A model generated the notes under the pieces. That model had not been told where the DNA came from. It saw only the letters and a list, made by a program, of their open reading frames with translations, and did not search any database. A stretch of 64,000 nucleotides of DNA from Dehalobacter sp. (GTDB lineage: Bacteria; Bacillota; Desulfitobacteriia; Desulfitobacteriales; Syntrophobotulaceae), in assembly GCA_023667845.1 (NCBI GenBank), contig JAMPIU010000143.1, positions 64,574-128,573 of the forward strand. The letters are read 5' to 3'. Shown here one piece after another: positions 25,807 to 32,993 of this stretch; position 1 is the stretch's first letter; every line of letters starts with the position of its first letter. Made by a program: the position numbers and the translations under genes.

Positions 25807-26451
25807 TTGTTCTATCCTTTTGAATTGGAAAAGTACCTCGAGGAATTACTTCCTGCCAGAGATGAACTGCTTCGTGAGATGGAAAGCGTAGCTTTGGAGG
25901 AAACGATTCCTGTGGTTACACCGGCCGTGGGTCATTTTCTTCAGCTTATGGTAAAGATGACAGGTGCAAAACGCATCATGGAGATTGGTACGGCGATTGG
26001 CTACTCCACTGTCTATCTGGCCAGAGGCGCAGCCGAGACTGGAGGAAGGGTTTTTACGCTGGATATGAACAGAGGGAGGCTCAACAGAGCCAAAGAGTAT
26101 CTGAAAAAAGCCGGTCTTACCCATTTGGTTGATTTCAGCTGTGAGAATGCGCTGCACTGTCTGCCGAAACTGACGGAAACATATGACTTGATATTCGTGG
26201 ATGCAGCCAAAGGTGAGTACCTGGATTATCTTGATCTTATCGCACCACTTATTTCTCCCGGTGGTGTTCTGGTGGCGGATAATGTTCTATTCAGGGGCTG
26301 GGTTGTGCCTGATTCGGTTTTTGACCGGAAATATGATAGAATGGTCGGTTGTATGAGGGATTTCCTGCAGCGCCTGGCCTGTTTGCCGGAATTTGAGGTG
26401 AGCGTGCTTCCATTCGGCGACGGTATTGCGCTGGCCAGAAAGAACAAGTAG
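25807..26451 (+). CDS. Class I SAM-dependent O-methyltransferase
   Basis: A 214-residue protein of the COMT/TrmR-like O-methyltransferase_3 family. The SAM-binding motif I is MEIGTAIGYSTVYLA, the acidic residue after strand 2 lies in FTLDMN, DLIFVDAAKGEYLDY carries the metal-binding Asp, and VLVADNVLFRGWV is the next conserved block. Relatives methylate catechols or, in B. subtilis YrrM/TrmR, 5-hydroxyuridine in tRNA, so a tRNA-modifying role is quite possible. I choose TTG at 25807, with GGGGTGAT before it, as the start; longer readings overlap the fumarase gene. Confidence 0.85.
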   Translation: MFYPFELEKYLEELLPARDELLREMESVALEETIPVVTPAVGHFLQLMVKMTGAKRIMEIGTAIGYSTVYLARGAAETGGRVFTLDMNRGRLNRAKEYLKKAGLTHLVDFSCENALHCLPKLTETYDLIFVDAAKGEYLDYLDLIAPLISPGGVLVADNVLFRGWVVPDSVFDRKYDRMVGCMRDFLQRLACLPEFEVSVLPFGDGIALARKNK

Positions 26452-26544
26452 GAATTCGGGCAAGATATGAAGTCAGGATTAACGTATTTAACTAGGATAT
26501 TTGGTTAATGTATTGGGTAAGGATATTAGGATATACGAGGAGAA

Positions 26545-27243
26545 ATGATGTCAGGTAAGAAGGCTGCGAACGGGTTTCTTGCAATTGTCAGCGGATTGAT
26601 TCTGATTACTATCATCTTGCTGACGGTGATTGAACAGTGCGTCTTTGATCTCAATTTCTTCCGGTCGGAATATGCCAGACTAGATACGGTATCTGTGACT
26701 GGGATGCCGGAAAAGGATCTGATGGTGACGACCACGGAACTGCTGGCTTATATCCAGGGGGACAAGGATAACCTTGAAATCCGTGGAGAGATTAACGGTC
26801 AGGAAAGACAGGTGTTTAATCAGCGGGAAATCGTCCATATGGCAGATGTTCAAAGGTTGTACTTGGGCAGCCGCATGGTCCGTAACACAGGCTTGATTAT
26901 CCTGCTTCTGTTTCTGATCTTACTAAGGGTAAGCAGTGGGAAGAAATACTTTCGTTCCTGGGCCGGTGGTTTTCTGGCCGCGGCAGTCATATTTCTTTGT
27001 GTATTTGGGGCAGTAGGGATTGCGGTCTGGCGGGATTTTCAAGTGTTCTGGGACAACTTTCACTATCTGATTTTTACAAATGACCTTTGGCTGCTTAATC
27101 CGGAGACCGATATCCTGATCCAAATGGTGCCGCAGCAGTTCTTCTTTGATTTGGTTGTCAGGATTCTGGCTCTTTTTACTTCTGCCGTACTGATCCTCGC
27201 TCTTGTTGCTGCAAGAATTTGGTTCGCCTATCAGAAAGTATAA
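26545..27243 (+). CDS. TIGR01906/DUF1461 family integral membrane protein
   Basis: A 232-residue membrane protein with helices at about 10-30, 112-130, 140-162 and 205-225. Between helices 1 and 2 is an extracytoplasmic stretch with VTTTELLAYIQGDKDNLEI and FNQREIVHMADVQRLY, the typical DUF1461 (PF07314) signature. The FHYLIFTNDLWLLNPETDIL segment before the last helix is also conserved. The function of this family is unknown. ATG 26545 or 26548 are both possible after GAGGAG. It is a single gene between the methyltransferase and rph. Confidence 0.85.
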   Translation: MMSGKKAANGFLAIVSGLILITIILLTVIEQCVFDLNFFRSEYARLDTVSVTGMPEKDLMVTTTELLAYIQGDKDNLEIRGEINGQERQVFNQREIVHMADVQRLYLGSRMVRNTGLIILLLFLILLRVSSGKKYFRSWAGGFLAAAVIFLCVFGAVGIAVWRDFQVFWDNFHYLIFTNDLWLLNPETDILIQMVPQQFFFDLVVRILALFTSAVLILALVAARIWFAYQKV

Positions 27244-27322
27244 GTACCGTTGTGCTTGATGACCGGTCATACAATTGATAAATATCAATAATTTTTTGAG
27301 AACAGAAAGGAAGCTCGATAAT

Positions 27323-28057
27323 ATGCTAAGATTTGATGGAAGACAACCCGATGAAATCCGGCCTGTGAAGATTACCAGGAAGTTTACGGACCTTCCTGAA
27401 GGCTCCGTCCTGATTGAGGTTGGGAAAACCAGGGTGATTTGTACGGCTACTGTTGAAGATAAAGTACCGCCATTTAAAAAGGGGACCGGCAGCGGCTGGG
27501 TTACAGCGGAATACGCTATGCTCCCGAGGGCGACGGCCGTGCGCAATCAGCGTGAAGCCTCCAAGGGAAAATTGGGTGGAAGGACAATGGAAATCCAGCG
27601 ACTGATCGGCAGGGCACTGCGTTCCATTGTGGATCTGAGTAAACTGGGGGAAAGGACTATCTGGCTGGATTGTGATGTTCTGCAGGCAGACGGTGGGACT
27701 AGGACAGCTTCGATTACGGGTGCTTATGTTGCCCTGGCTGATGCTGTCAATTACCTGCTGAAAAATCAATTAATTAAGCAGGACCCTTTAACGGACAGTA
27801 TTGCGGCCATTTCTGTAGGTAAAGTAGATGGGGTACCTGTAGCCGATCTTGCCTATGAGGAGGATTCCAAAGCCGAAGTTGATATGAATATTGTGATGAC
27901 CGGTTCGGGGCGTTTTGTAGAGATTCAGGGTACTGCAGAAGGTCAGCCGTTTGACCAAGAGGATCTGAATGCATTCTTAAACCTCGGGGAATCGGGTATT
28001 CAAAAACTCAGCGCTTTGCAGAAGGAAGCTCTGGCCAAAGAGCTTCCGGTAGCCTAG
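27323..28057 (+). CDS. rph: Ribonuclease PH
   Basis: A 244-residue phosphorolytic 3'-5' exoribonuclease that trims tRNA 3' ends. Markers are [17 protein letters not shown] at the start, [15 protein letters not shown], the phosphate-binding [34 protein letters not shown] and [15 protein letters not shown]. The start is set at ATG 27323 with AAAGGAA upstream, matching the family N-terminus; a further 16 codons 5' are not conserved-looking. It is followed after 20 bases by rdgB, a common pairing in Firmicutes. Confidence 0.95.
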   Translation: MLRFDGRQPDEIRPVKITRKFTDLPEGSVLIEVGKTRVICTATVEDKVPPFKKGTGSGWVTAEYAMLPRATAVRNQREASKGKLGGRTMEIQRLIGRALRSIVDLSKLGERTIWLDCDVLQADGGTRTASITGAYVALADAVNYLLKNQLIKQDPLTDSIAAISVGKVDGVPVADLAYEEDSKAEVDMNIVMTGSGRFVEIQGTAEGQPFDQEDLNAFLNLGESGIQKLSALQKEALAKELPVA

Positions 28058-28077
28058 TCCGAAGGAGGTCTGTAAGG

Positions 28078-28671
28078 ATGCAGGTCTTGCTTGCAACAAC
28101 GAATAAGGGCAAAATAAAGGAACTAGAGGGATTGCTTCATAACGAAAAAATCAAAATTTTATCGTTAAGCGATCTTCAGGATTACCAGGAGGTTGAAGAG
28201 ACCGGCATTACATTTGCCGAGAATGCTTTTATCAAGGCGCGGGCTGCCTGTGCTGCAGGCCAAATGATTACGCTGGCAGATGATTCAGGGCTTGAAGTCG
28301 ATGCGTTGGCTGGAGCTCCCGGTGTTTTTTCAGCACGCTATGCCGGAGAGCCGAAAAATGATGAGCGTAATATCGAAAAACTCCTAGCAGACCTGGAAGA
28401 CGTGCCTGAGGAAAATAGGACTGCCCGCTTCCGCTGTGCGTTGGCTATCGTCTGTCCTGACGGCCAGGAATATCTGACGGAGGGAGCGATTGAAGGAAGA
28501 ATACTGACCGTAAAAATCGGAACCGGCGGGTTCGGTTATGACCCTGTGTTTTACCTGCCTGACCTTCAGAAAACGATGGCGGAGCTCAGCTCGGATGAAA
28601 AAAATTGCCTCAGCCACAGAGCGCAGGCTTTTGCGAAAGCAGTTCCATTGTTGACAACGTTACTGAAATAA
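28078..28671 (+). CDS. rdgB: XTP/dITP diphosphatase (RdgB/HAM1 family)
   Basis: A 197-residue nucleotide-pool sanitising enzyme that hydrolyses dITP, XTP and ITP to monophosphates. It has the N-terminal LLATTNKGKIKELEGLL, the metal and base-binding TLADDSGLEVDALAGAPGV, and GGFGYDPVFYLP and KNCLSHRAQAFAK near the end, which are all the standard blocks. GAAGGAGGT precedes ATG. It forms an operon with rph; three tRNA genes follow. Confidence 0.95.
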   Translation: MQVLLATTNKGKIKELEGLLHNEKIKILSLSDLQDYQEVEETGITFAENAFIKARAACAAGQMITLADDSGLEVDALAGAPGVFSARYAGEPKNDERNIEKLLADLEDVPEENRTARFRCALAIVCPDGQEYLTEGAIEGRILTVKIGTGGFGYDPVFYLPDLQKTMAELSSDEKNCLSHRAQAFAKAVPLLTTLLK

Positions 28672-28758
28672 TTTTTTATTATTCTGAATGTGAAATTAAA
28701 AATGCTTCTTGACTAGTTTTTTCTCTTGGGATATACTAATCATTGTCACAAAAAGCGG

Positions 28759-28835
28759 CGGGGTATAGCGCAGTTTGGTAGCGCGCCTGCCTTGGGAGCA
28801 GGAGGCCGGGGGTTCAAATCCCTCTGCCCCGACCA
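28759..28835 (+). tRNA. tRNA-Pro (anticodon TGG)
   Basis: The acceptor CGGGGTA pairs with TGCCCCG, the D arm is AGCGCAGTTTGGTAGCGC, the anticodon stem CCTGC/GCAGG has loop CTTGGGA (TGG), and the T arm contains GGTTCAAAT. CCA is encoded. It is first of three tRNAs. Confidence 0.95.
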
Positions 28836-28863
28836 TAATGAAATGCTGCGGTGACCGAAACGT

Positions 28864-28940
28864 GCGCCTGTAGCTCAGCCGGATAGAGCATCTGCCTTCT
28901 AAGCAGGTTGTCGGGAGTTCGAATCTCTCCAGGCGCGCCA
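28864..28940 (+). tRNA. tRNA-Arg (anticodon TCT)
   Basis: The acceptor GCGCCTG pairs with CAGGCGC, the anticodon loop is CTTCTAA (TCT), the T arm is GTTCGAATC, and CCA is encoded. Its 29-base distance to tRNA-Pro suggests one transcript. Confidence 0.95.
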
Positions 28941-28990
28941 TTTTTCATTGAGCGTGCATTTCTCGAAAACAAATGATGTAATTCAGACAT

Positions 28991-29067
28991 GGTGGATGTG
29001 GCGAAGTGGTTAACGCACCGGATTGTGGCTCCGGCACTCGTGGGTTCAAGTCCCATCATTCACCCCA
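28991..29067 (+). tRNA. tRNA-His (anticodon GTG)
   Basis: The anticodon stem CCGGA/TCCGG encloses TTGTGGC (GTG). The acceptor GGTGGATG, including the extra G-1 typical of tRNA-His, pairs with CATTCACC, followed by encoded CCA. Its 3' half (from 29021) is repeated exactly at 32799, marking it as an integration site. Confidence 0.95.
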
Positions 29068-29105
29068 TATAAAAAGATTAAGCTTTATCGCAAGATAAAG
29101 CTTTT
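29021..29105 (+). repeat. 85-bp direct repeat, left copy (tRNA-His 3' half and terminator)
   Basis: These 85 bases are identical to 32799-32883, offset 3778. The repeat covers the tRNA-His anticodon loop to CCA end plus the downstream terminator hairpin. This is the structure left by integration into a tRNA 3' end (att site). Confidence 0.93.
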
Positions 29106-29107
29106 AT
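29080..29107 (+). terminator. Terminator of the tRNA operon
   Basis: AAGCTTTATC-GCAA-GATAAAGCTT is a perfect 10-bp stem with a GCAA tetraloop, then TTTT. The same terminator is copied at 32858-32883. Confidence 0.9.
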
Positions 29108-29253
29108 TATTAGGAATGATGGGACTTGAACAGAAAGCGCGCCCTGTAGAAGCGTTTTCCGGCTATGGGAGGTGGCCGATCATGCAAACTCCGCTTCATA
29201 GCGGTAGGCCATCCATGGCCGTCGGAAAAAGGAAATGCGACCTATGGAAGCAT

Positions 29254-29304
29254 TTACCCGCCCCGGCGTGATAGCCACGAAGCGGCGGAGCAAGTCCCAT
29301 CATT
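29254..29304 (+). repeat. 51-bp direct repeat, left copy
   Basis: It matches 32887-32937 at 49 of 51 positions and ends with another copy of the tRNA-His T-arm sequence (CAAGTCCCATCATT). In the right copy it directly follows the 85-bp repeat; here 148 extra bases (29106-29253) intervene. Those bases include AATGATGGGACTTGAAC, the reverse complement of the tRNA 3' end, and a GGCCATCCATGGCC hairpin. Confidence 0.85.
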
Positions 29305-29438
29305 CACCCCAAAATCGTAAAGCAGTGTGTACCAAGGGTTTCAGAGATTAGCAAGAAGTTGCAAAATCACGTAATCCGGTCACCGAAAATAGACAGTCCG
29401 GCATGAATAACTTCCAAATCAAAAGGAGGTTATTTTTT

Positions 29439-29563
29439 ATGTCACGTATGCGTAAAATAATCAACAAGACTACGCAAAGAATTGGGAAACATCATTAAAA
29501 AACTATCTTGCTTATAGTAGCGCAAAACAAAAAAGTAAACGTACCTTACAAGATTTATTCTAA
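29439..29563 (+). pseudogene. Frame-broken small gene of about 41 codons
   Basis: A strong AAAAGGAGG stands nine bases before ATG 29439. The first frame stops after 19 codons at 29498. After adding one base at the AAAA run (29454-29457) the frame reads on as NNQQDYAKNWETSLKNYLAY and ends TLQDLF, with a stop at 29561-29563, a clean 41-residue helical peptide. This looks like a small accessory gene spoiled by one missing base. No family is recognised. Confidence 0.4.
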
Positions 29564-29609
29564 GCCCATATTTGCTATGCTAAGGTGCTAATTGCAATTG
29601 CCGCAAAGA

Positions 29610-30770
29610 TTAAAGTCCATCAGTAATTCTCCTAATGGCTTCAATTGAATAATCCACTTCCTTGTTGGTATTATAGTGCCCAAATGAGAAGCGTAGAGTT
29701 CCAGTTGGATAAGTTTTCAATGTTTTATGGGCATTTGGAGCGCAATGCAAACCTACCCTTGTCATCACGCCATAGCGATTGTCAAGTTCAAACGAAATCT
29801 CGGCAAGATCGCGTTTGGTGGTCTGAATGGATACAACCGCTGTGCGATTGGTTATATCCGGCCTCCCAATAATCCGAATATCCGGTAATGATTTCAGCTT
29901 TTTCAAAAAACGGGCGGTCAATTCGAGTTCTTTTTCTCGAATCTTATCAATGCCTGTTTCCAATAGATACCGCAAAGCTGCATGAAGTCCGAAAATTCCC
30001 GGAAGATTCATCGTGCCTGCTTCAAATCGGTCCGGCATGAAGCCTGGTACTTCCTCTGTATGGGATAAACTCCCCGTTCCGCCGCTGATAAGGGGGTTTA
30101 TTAACGGAAACATAGCTTCTGTCGTGATAAAGCCGCCGATCCCCTGCGGTCCCAGTAAACCCTTGTGTCCGGTAAAAGCGAGGGCATCAATACCCATTGC
30201 TTGCATATCGATTGGAATAACTCCAGCCGTCTGGGCGCTATCAATAATAAAAGCCAACCCCTGTTCTTTGCAAAAACTGCCTACTTTCTGAATAGGAAGA
30301 AGTGTCCCGCAAACGTTGGAAGCGTGGGTCATGACGATCGCTTTAGTGTTCGGCCTGAGTAGCCTGGGTACTTCTTCGAACAATAACTCTCCATCCTCAG
30401 TACAGGGAATCCTATCAAATTCTACTCCGGAAGTTTGAAGCTGGATCAAAGGCCGCATGACCGCGTTATGTTCCATTGCTGAAACAAGCACATGATCGCC
30501 ATTTTGCAAGAAGCCTTTTAAGATCATATTTAAACTAGTTGTGATATTTGGAGTGAAAATAACGTTTTTACAGTTGGGGTAATTGAATAACTCACAAATG
30601 AGTTCTCTGGTTTCAATCACAATTTCATCCGCTGTATAGGCACTTTCGTAGCCACCCCGACTGATATTTGCACCGATACTCTGCATGTAGTGCACTACTG
30701 CAGCAGAAACTGAAGCTGGTTTAGGAAAAGTTGTACAAGCATTATCAAAATATATTTTGGTGAGATTCAT
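29610..30770 (-). CDS. Cysteine desulfurase family aminotransferase (selenium/sulfur module)
   Basis: A 386-residue class V PLP enzyme. It has [13 protein letters not shown] at the start, the PLP-Lys in [13 protein letters not shown] (about 202), and the catalytic-Cys loop [14 protein letters not shown] (about 342), followed by [19 protein letters not shown]. This last block is the hallmark of the TIGR01977 subfamily, found next to selenium and sulfur trafficking genes rather than of IscS/SufS. It likely mobilises S or Se from cysteine or selenocysteine as enzyme persulfide/perselenide. It is divergent from the YedE operon 203 bases away, and all lie between the tRNA-His repeats. Confidence 0.88.
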   Translation of the reverse strand: MNLTKIYFDNACTTFPKPASVSAAVVHYMQSIGANISRGGYESAYTADEIVIETRELICELFNYPNCKNVIFTPNITTSLNMILKGFLQNGDHVLVSAMEHNAVMRPLIQLQTSGVEFDRIPCTEDGELLFEEVPRLLRPNTKAIVMTHASNVCGTLLPIQKVGSFCKEQGLAFIIDSAQTAGVIPIDMQAMGIDALAFTGHKGLLGPQGIGGFITTEAMFPLINPLISGGTGSLSHTEEVPGFMPDRFEAGTMNLPGIFGLHAALRYLLETGIDKIREKELELTARFLKKLKSLPDIRIIGRPDITNRTAVVSIQTTKRDLAEISFELDNRYGVMTRVGLHCAPNAHKTLKTYPTGTLRFSFGHYNTNKEVDYSIEAIRRITDGL

Positions 30771-30972
30771 TTTTTCCCTTTCTAACTGATGTTATTCAGC
30801 TTATATTATAGCTCAATTTTGTTGCGTTAATATATTCGAATAATCTATTCATAAAGACTTTTATTATTGAAAATTTCAATTTTTTTTTATAAACCTATTA
30901 TGGTAATATTATCTCCATATGTTAGACACATAATGTCTAAATAATGATATTACAGAAGGAGGTCATTGAAGA

Positions 30973-32049
30973 GTGATCAAAAACGAAAAGATTGTAATTG
31001 TTATCGCTGGAATTATCATTGGTATTATTTCTGTCACACTGGTACTTCTAGGCAATCCAGCCAATATGGGCTTTTGTATTGCCTGCTTTGTCCGCGACAC
31101 AGCAGGTGCGCTGGGTTTGCATCGGGCCAATGCCGTCCAATACATACGACCGGAAATTATTGGTTTGGTTTTGGGATCCTGTCTGATGGCTTTAAGTAAA
31201 AAAGAATTCTCACCGCGAGGTGGTTCTTCCCCTTTAACGCGGTTTATTCTTGGATTTTTTGTTATGATCGGAGCGCTGATGTTCCTGGGATGCCCCTTCC
31301 GGATGATTCTACGACTTGCCGGCGGAGACTTAAATGCTCTTGTTGGCTTGGTTGGATTCATCTGTGGCATTTTAGCAGGGATATTCTTCCTTAACAGGGG
31401 CTATACATTAAAAAGAACCTATAGTCTTCCGAAAATTGAGGGAGTCATATTCCCGGTGATACAAATTGTGTTTCTTTCTTTGCTCTTGGCAGCGCCTGCC
31501 TTTATTTATTTTACGGAAGCAGGAGCCGGTCCCGGAGCCAAACATGCCGCGATCGCAATTTCTCTAGCTGCGGGTATCCTTGTTGGTATCTTAGCGCAAA
31601 GAACCCGACTTTGCATGGTTGGCGGCATTCGGGATCTAGTATTATTTAGAGAATGGAAATTGTTGCTTGGTTTTCTGGCTATCCTGGCATCTGCTTTTGT
31701 TATGAATACCGCTACCGGTAACTTATCCGTGGGATTTGCCAATCAACCCATTGCCCATACGGATGGTTTATGGAATTTTCTCGGTATGCTTACGGTTGGT
31801 TTTGGCTCGACACTTCTTGGAGGCTGTCCGCTTCGGCAAATGATTCTTGCCGGGGAAGGCAATACGGACTCCGTTATTACAGTGATTGGCCTATTTGCCG
31901 GTGCAGCCTTTGCGCACAATTTTTCTTTAGCTTCTTCAGCTAAAGGACCTACGACCAACGGCATGATCGCGGTCGCTATTGGTTTGGTTGTCATGCTGAT
32001 AATCGCTGTGGTCAACACCCGGAAGGCCGCTGCAACTGTGAATAATTGA
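30973..32049 (+). CDS. YedE family putative selenium (or sulfur) transporter
   Basis: A 358-residue membrane protein with nine to ten helices, carrying two sulf_transp (YeeE/YedE, PF04143) units. Conserved small-residue/Cys motifs recur in the membrane: NMGFCIACFVRDTAGALGLH, FLGCPFRMILRLAGGD, RTRLCMVGGIRD and LLGGCPLRQMILAGEGNTDS. YeeE relatives move thiosulfate by relay between Cys residues. The YedE group that sits with TusA-like and DUF3343 genes has been proposed to import selenium compounds. GTG at 30973 follows AAGGAGGT. It is first gene of a three-gene operon (gaps 60 and 34 bases). Confidence 0.9.
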   Translation: MIKNEKIVIVIAGIIIGIISVTLVLLGNPANMGFCIACFVRDTAGALGLHRANAVQYIRPEIIGLVLGSCLMALSKKEFSPRGGSSPLTRFILGFFVMIGALMFLGCPFRMILRLAGGDLNALVGLVGFICGILAGIFFLNRGYTLKRTYSLPKIEGVIFPVIQIVFLSLLLAAPAFIYFTEAGAGPGAKHAAIAISLAAGILVGILAQRTRLCMVGGIRDLVLFREWKLLLGFLAILASAFVMNTATGNLSVGFANQPIAHTDGLWNFLGMLTVGFGSTLLGGCPLRQMILAGEGNTDSVITVIGLFAGAAFAHNFSLASSAKGPTTNGMIAVAIGLVVMLIIAVVNTRKAAATVNN

Positions 32050-32109
32050 CATACGCTTTGATATTTATTCAAATGTAAAAAATTACATTACATTGAGAGG
32101 AGAATTGAC

Positions 32110-32313
32110 ATGCTCGATGCAAGAGGCCGTTCATGTCCAGAGCCTGTTATCATGATCAAGAAAGCAATGGCTTCCAACGAGGATGAATATGCCATACTGC
32201 TTGACAACCGTACCTCTTTGGAAAATGTCTCACGTTTTGCGAGAGTTGCAGGATATCATAGTGATTATACTGAAGAAAATGGGATCTTTACATTGAAAAT
32301 AACAAAAAAATAA
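32110..32313 (+). CDS. TusA/SirA-like sulfurtransferase (YedF-like N-domain)
   Basis: A 67-residue single-domain TusA-fold protein: LDARGRSCPEPVIMIKKAM carries the conserved CPxP Cys that holds a persulfide or perselenide, and the sheet ends IFTLKITKK. The selenium-linked YedF proteins are about 190 residues, with this domain at the N-terminus; here only the TusA domain is present, and no YedF C-domain is found in the window. GAGAGGAG precedes ATG. It probably accepts S/Se from the desulfurase or the transporter and passes it on. Confidence 0.9.
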   Translation: MLDARGRSCPEPVIMIKKAMASNEDEYAILLDNRTSLENVSRFARVAGYHSDYTEENGIFTLKITKK

Positions 32314-32347
32314 TAATGTAGCACAAACATCGAAGGGAAATCCACTT

Positions 32348-32596
32348 ATGGAATACATCGCAACCTTTTATTCGCATTATGGCGCGATGCGCTTTAAAAA
32401 AAAGTGTATAGCCAATAACCTTCATGCGGTCGTAATGCCTGTTCCCAGAAGTCTCAGCTCTTCTTGCGGCAGCTGCGTCAAGTATGAAGATCACCGGGAC
32501 TTTGTTGCACCGGAAAATCCGGATGAAGAGATTGAACAAATAGTCTGCATTGAAACAACCGGGTACCGGCAGGTATATAAGGCTAAAGGAGCATAA
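32348..32596 (+). CDS. DUF3343 protein, putative Se/S carrier
   Basis: An 82-residue protein of DUF3343 (PF11823). It has an N-terminal IATFYSHYGAMRFKKKC helix-strand unit, the PVPRSLSSSCGSCVKYE motif (the family's Pro-Arg ... Ser-Ser-Ser-Cys-Gly with an extra Cys three residues on), and an ETTGYRQVYK tail. The CGSC pair could hold a persulfide or bind metal. DUF3343 genes regularly accompany YedE/TusA-like genes, supporting a carrier role in selenium or sulfur handling; that is inference from context. It is last in the operon, followed by 400 bases of intergenic repeats. Confidence 0.85.
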   Translation: MEYIATFYSHYGAMRFKKKCIANNLHAVVMPVPRSLSSSCGSCVKYEDHRDFVAPENPDEEIEQIVCIETTGYRQVYKAKGA

Positions 32597-32798
32597 TTGC
32601 TTATAGTTTGTTTCTAACCCAAGTATAGTTATAATAAATACTAATTGTGAAATTAATTACTTGTATTCTATAAAATAATTAGTTAAAATCCAGGTAGGTT
32701 AAGAAATCAAATACAGCATGAGAAACGGTGTTTTTCAAAGGTAAAAGCCCGCAAACACGCATGGATTATGGCTTGTGGTATCGCGGCAGTCACAGAGT

Positions 32799-32883
32799 GA
32801 TTGTGGCTCCGGCACTCGTGGGTTCAAGTCCCATCATTCACCCCATATAAAAAGATTAAGCTTTATCGCAAGATAAAGCTTTT
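32799..32883 (+). repeat. 85-bp direct repeat, right copy (tRNA-His fragment)
   Basis: An exact copy of 29021-29105: the tRNA-His 3' half with CCA and the downstream terminator, without the 5' half, so it is not a functional tRNA. It marks the right boundary of the 3.8-kb segment with the selenium/sulfur module. The rest of 32597-32993 is AT-rich and shows no gene. Confidence 0.93.
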
Positions 32884-32886
32884 TGA

Positions 32887-32937
32887 TTACCCGCCTCGGC
32901 GTGATAGCCGCGAAGCGGCGGAGCAAGTCCCATCATT
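32887..32937 (+). repeat. 51-bp direct repeat, right copy
   Basis: It is 49/51 identical to 29254-29304. It ends CAAGTCCCATCATT and runs into a T-run, and it follows the 85-bp repeat after three bases. Confidence 0.85.
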
Positions 32938-32993
32938 TTTTTTAATCATGGGGTTCGTCAGTAACCTGACCCCTTTAGGGCGGTGTAGATTTT

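Noticed and set aside
32799-32883. A second tRNA-His gene
   Set aside because: Only the 3' half is present; the acceptor 5' strand and D arm are missing.
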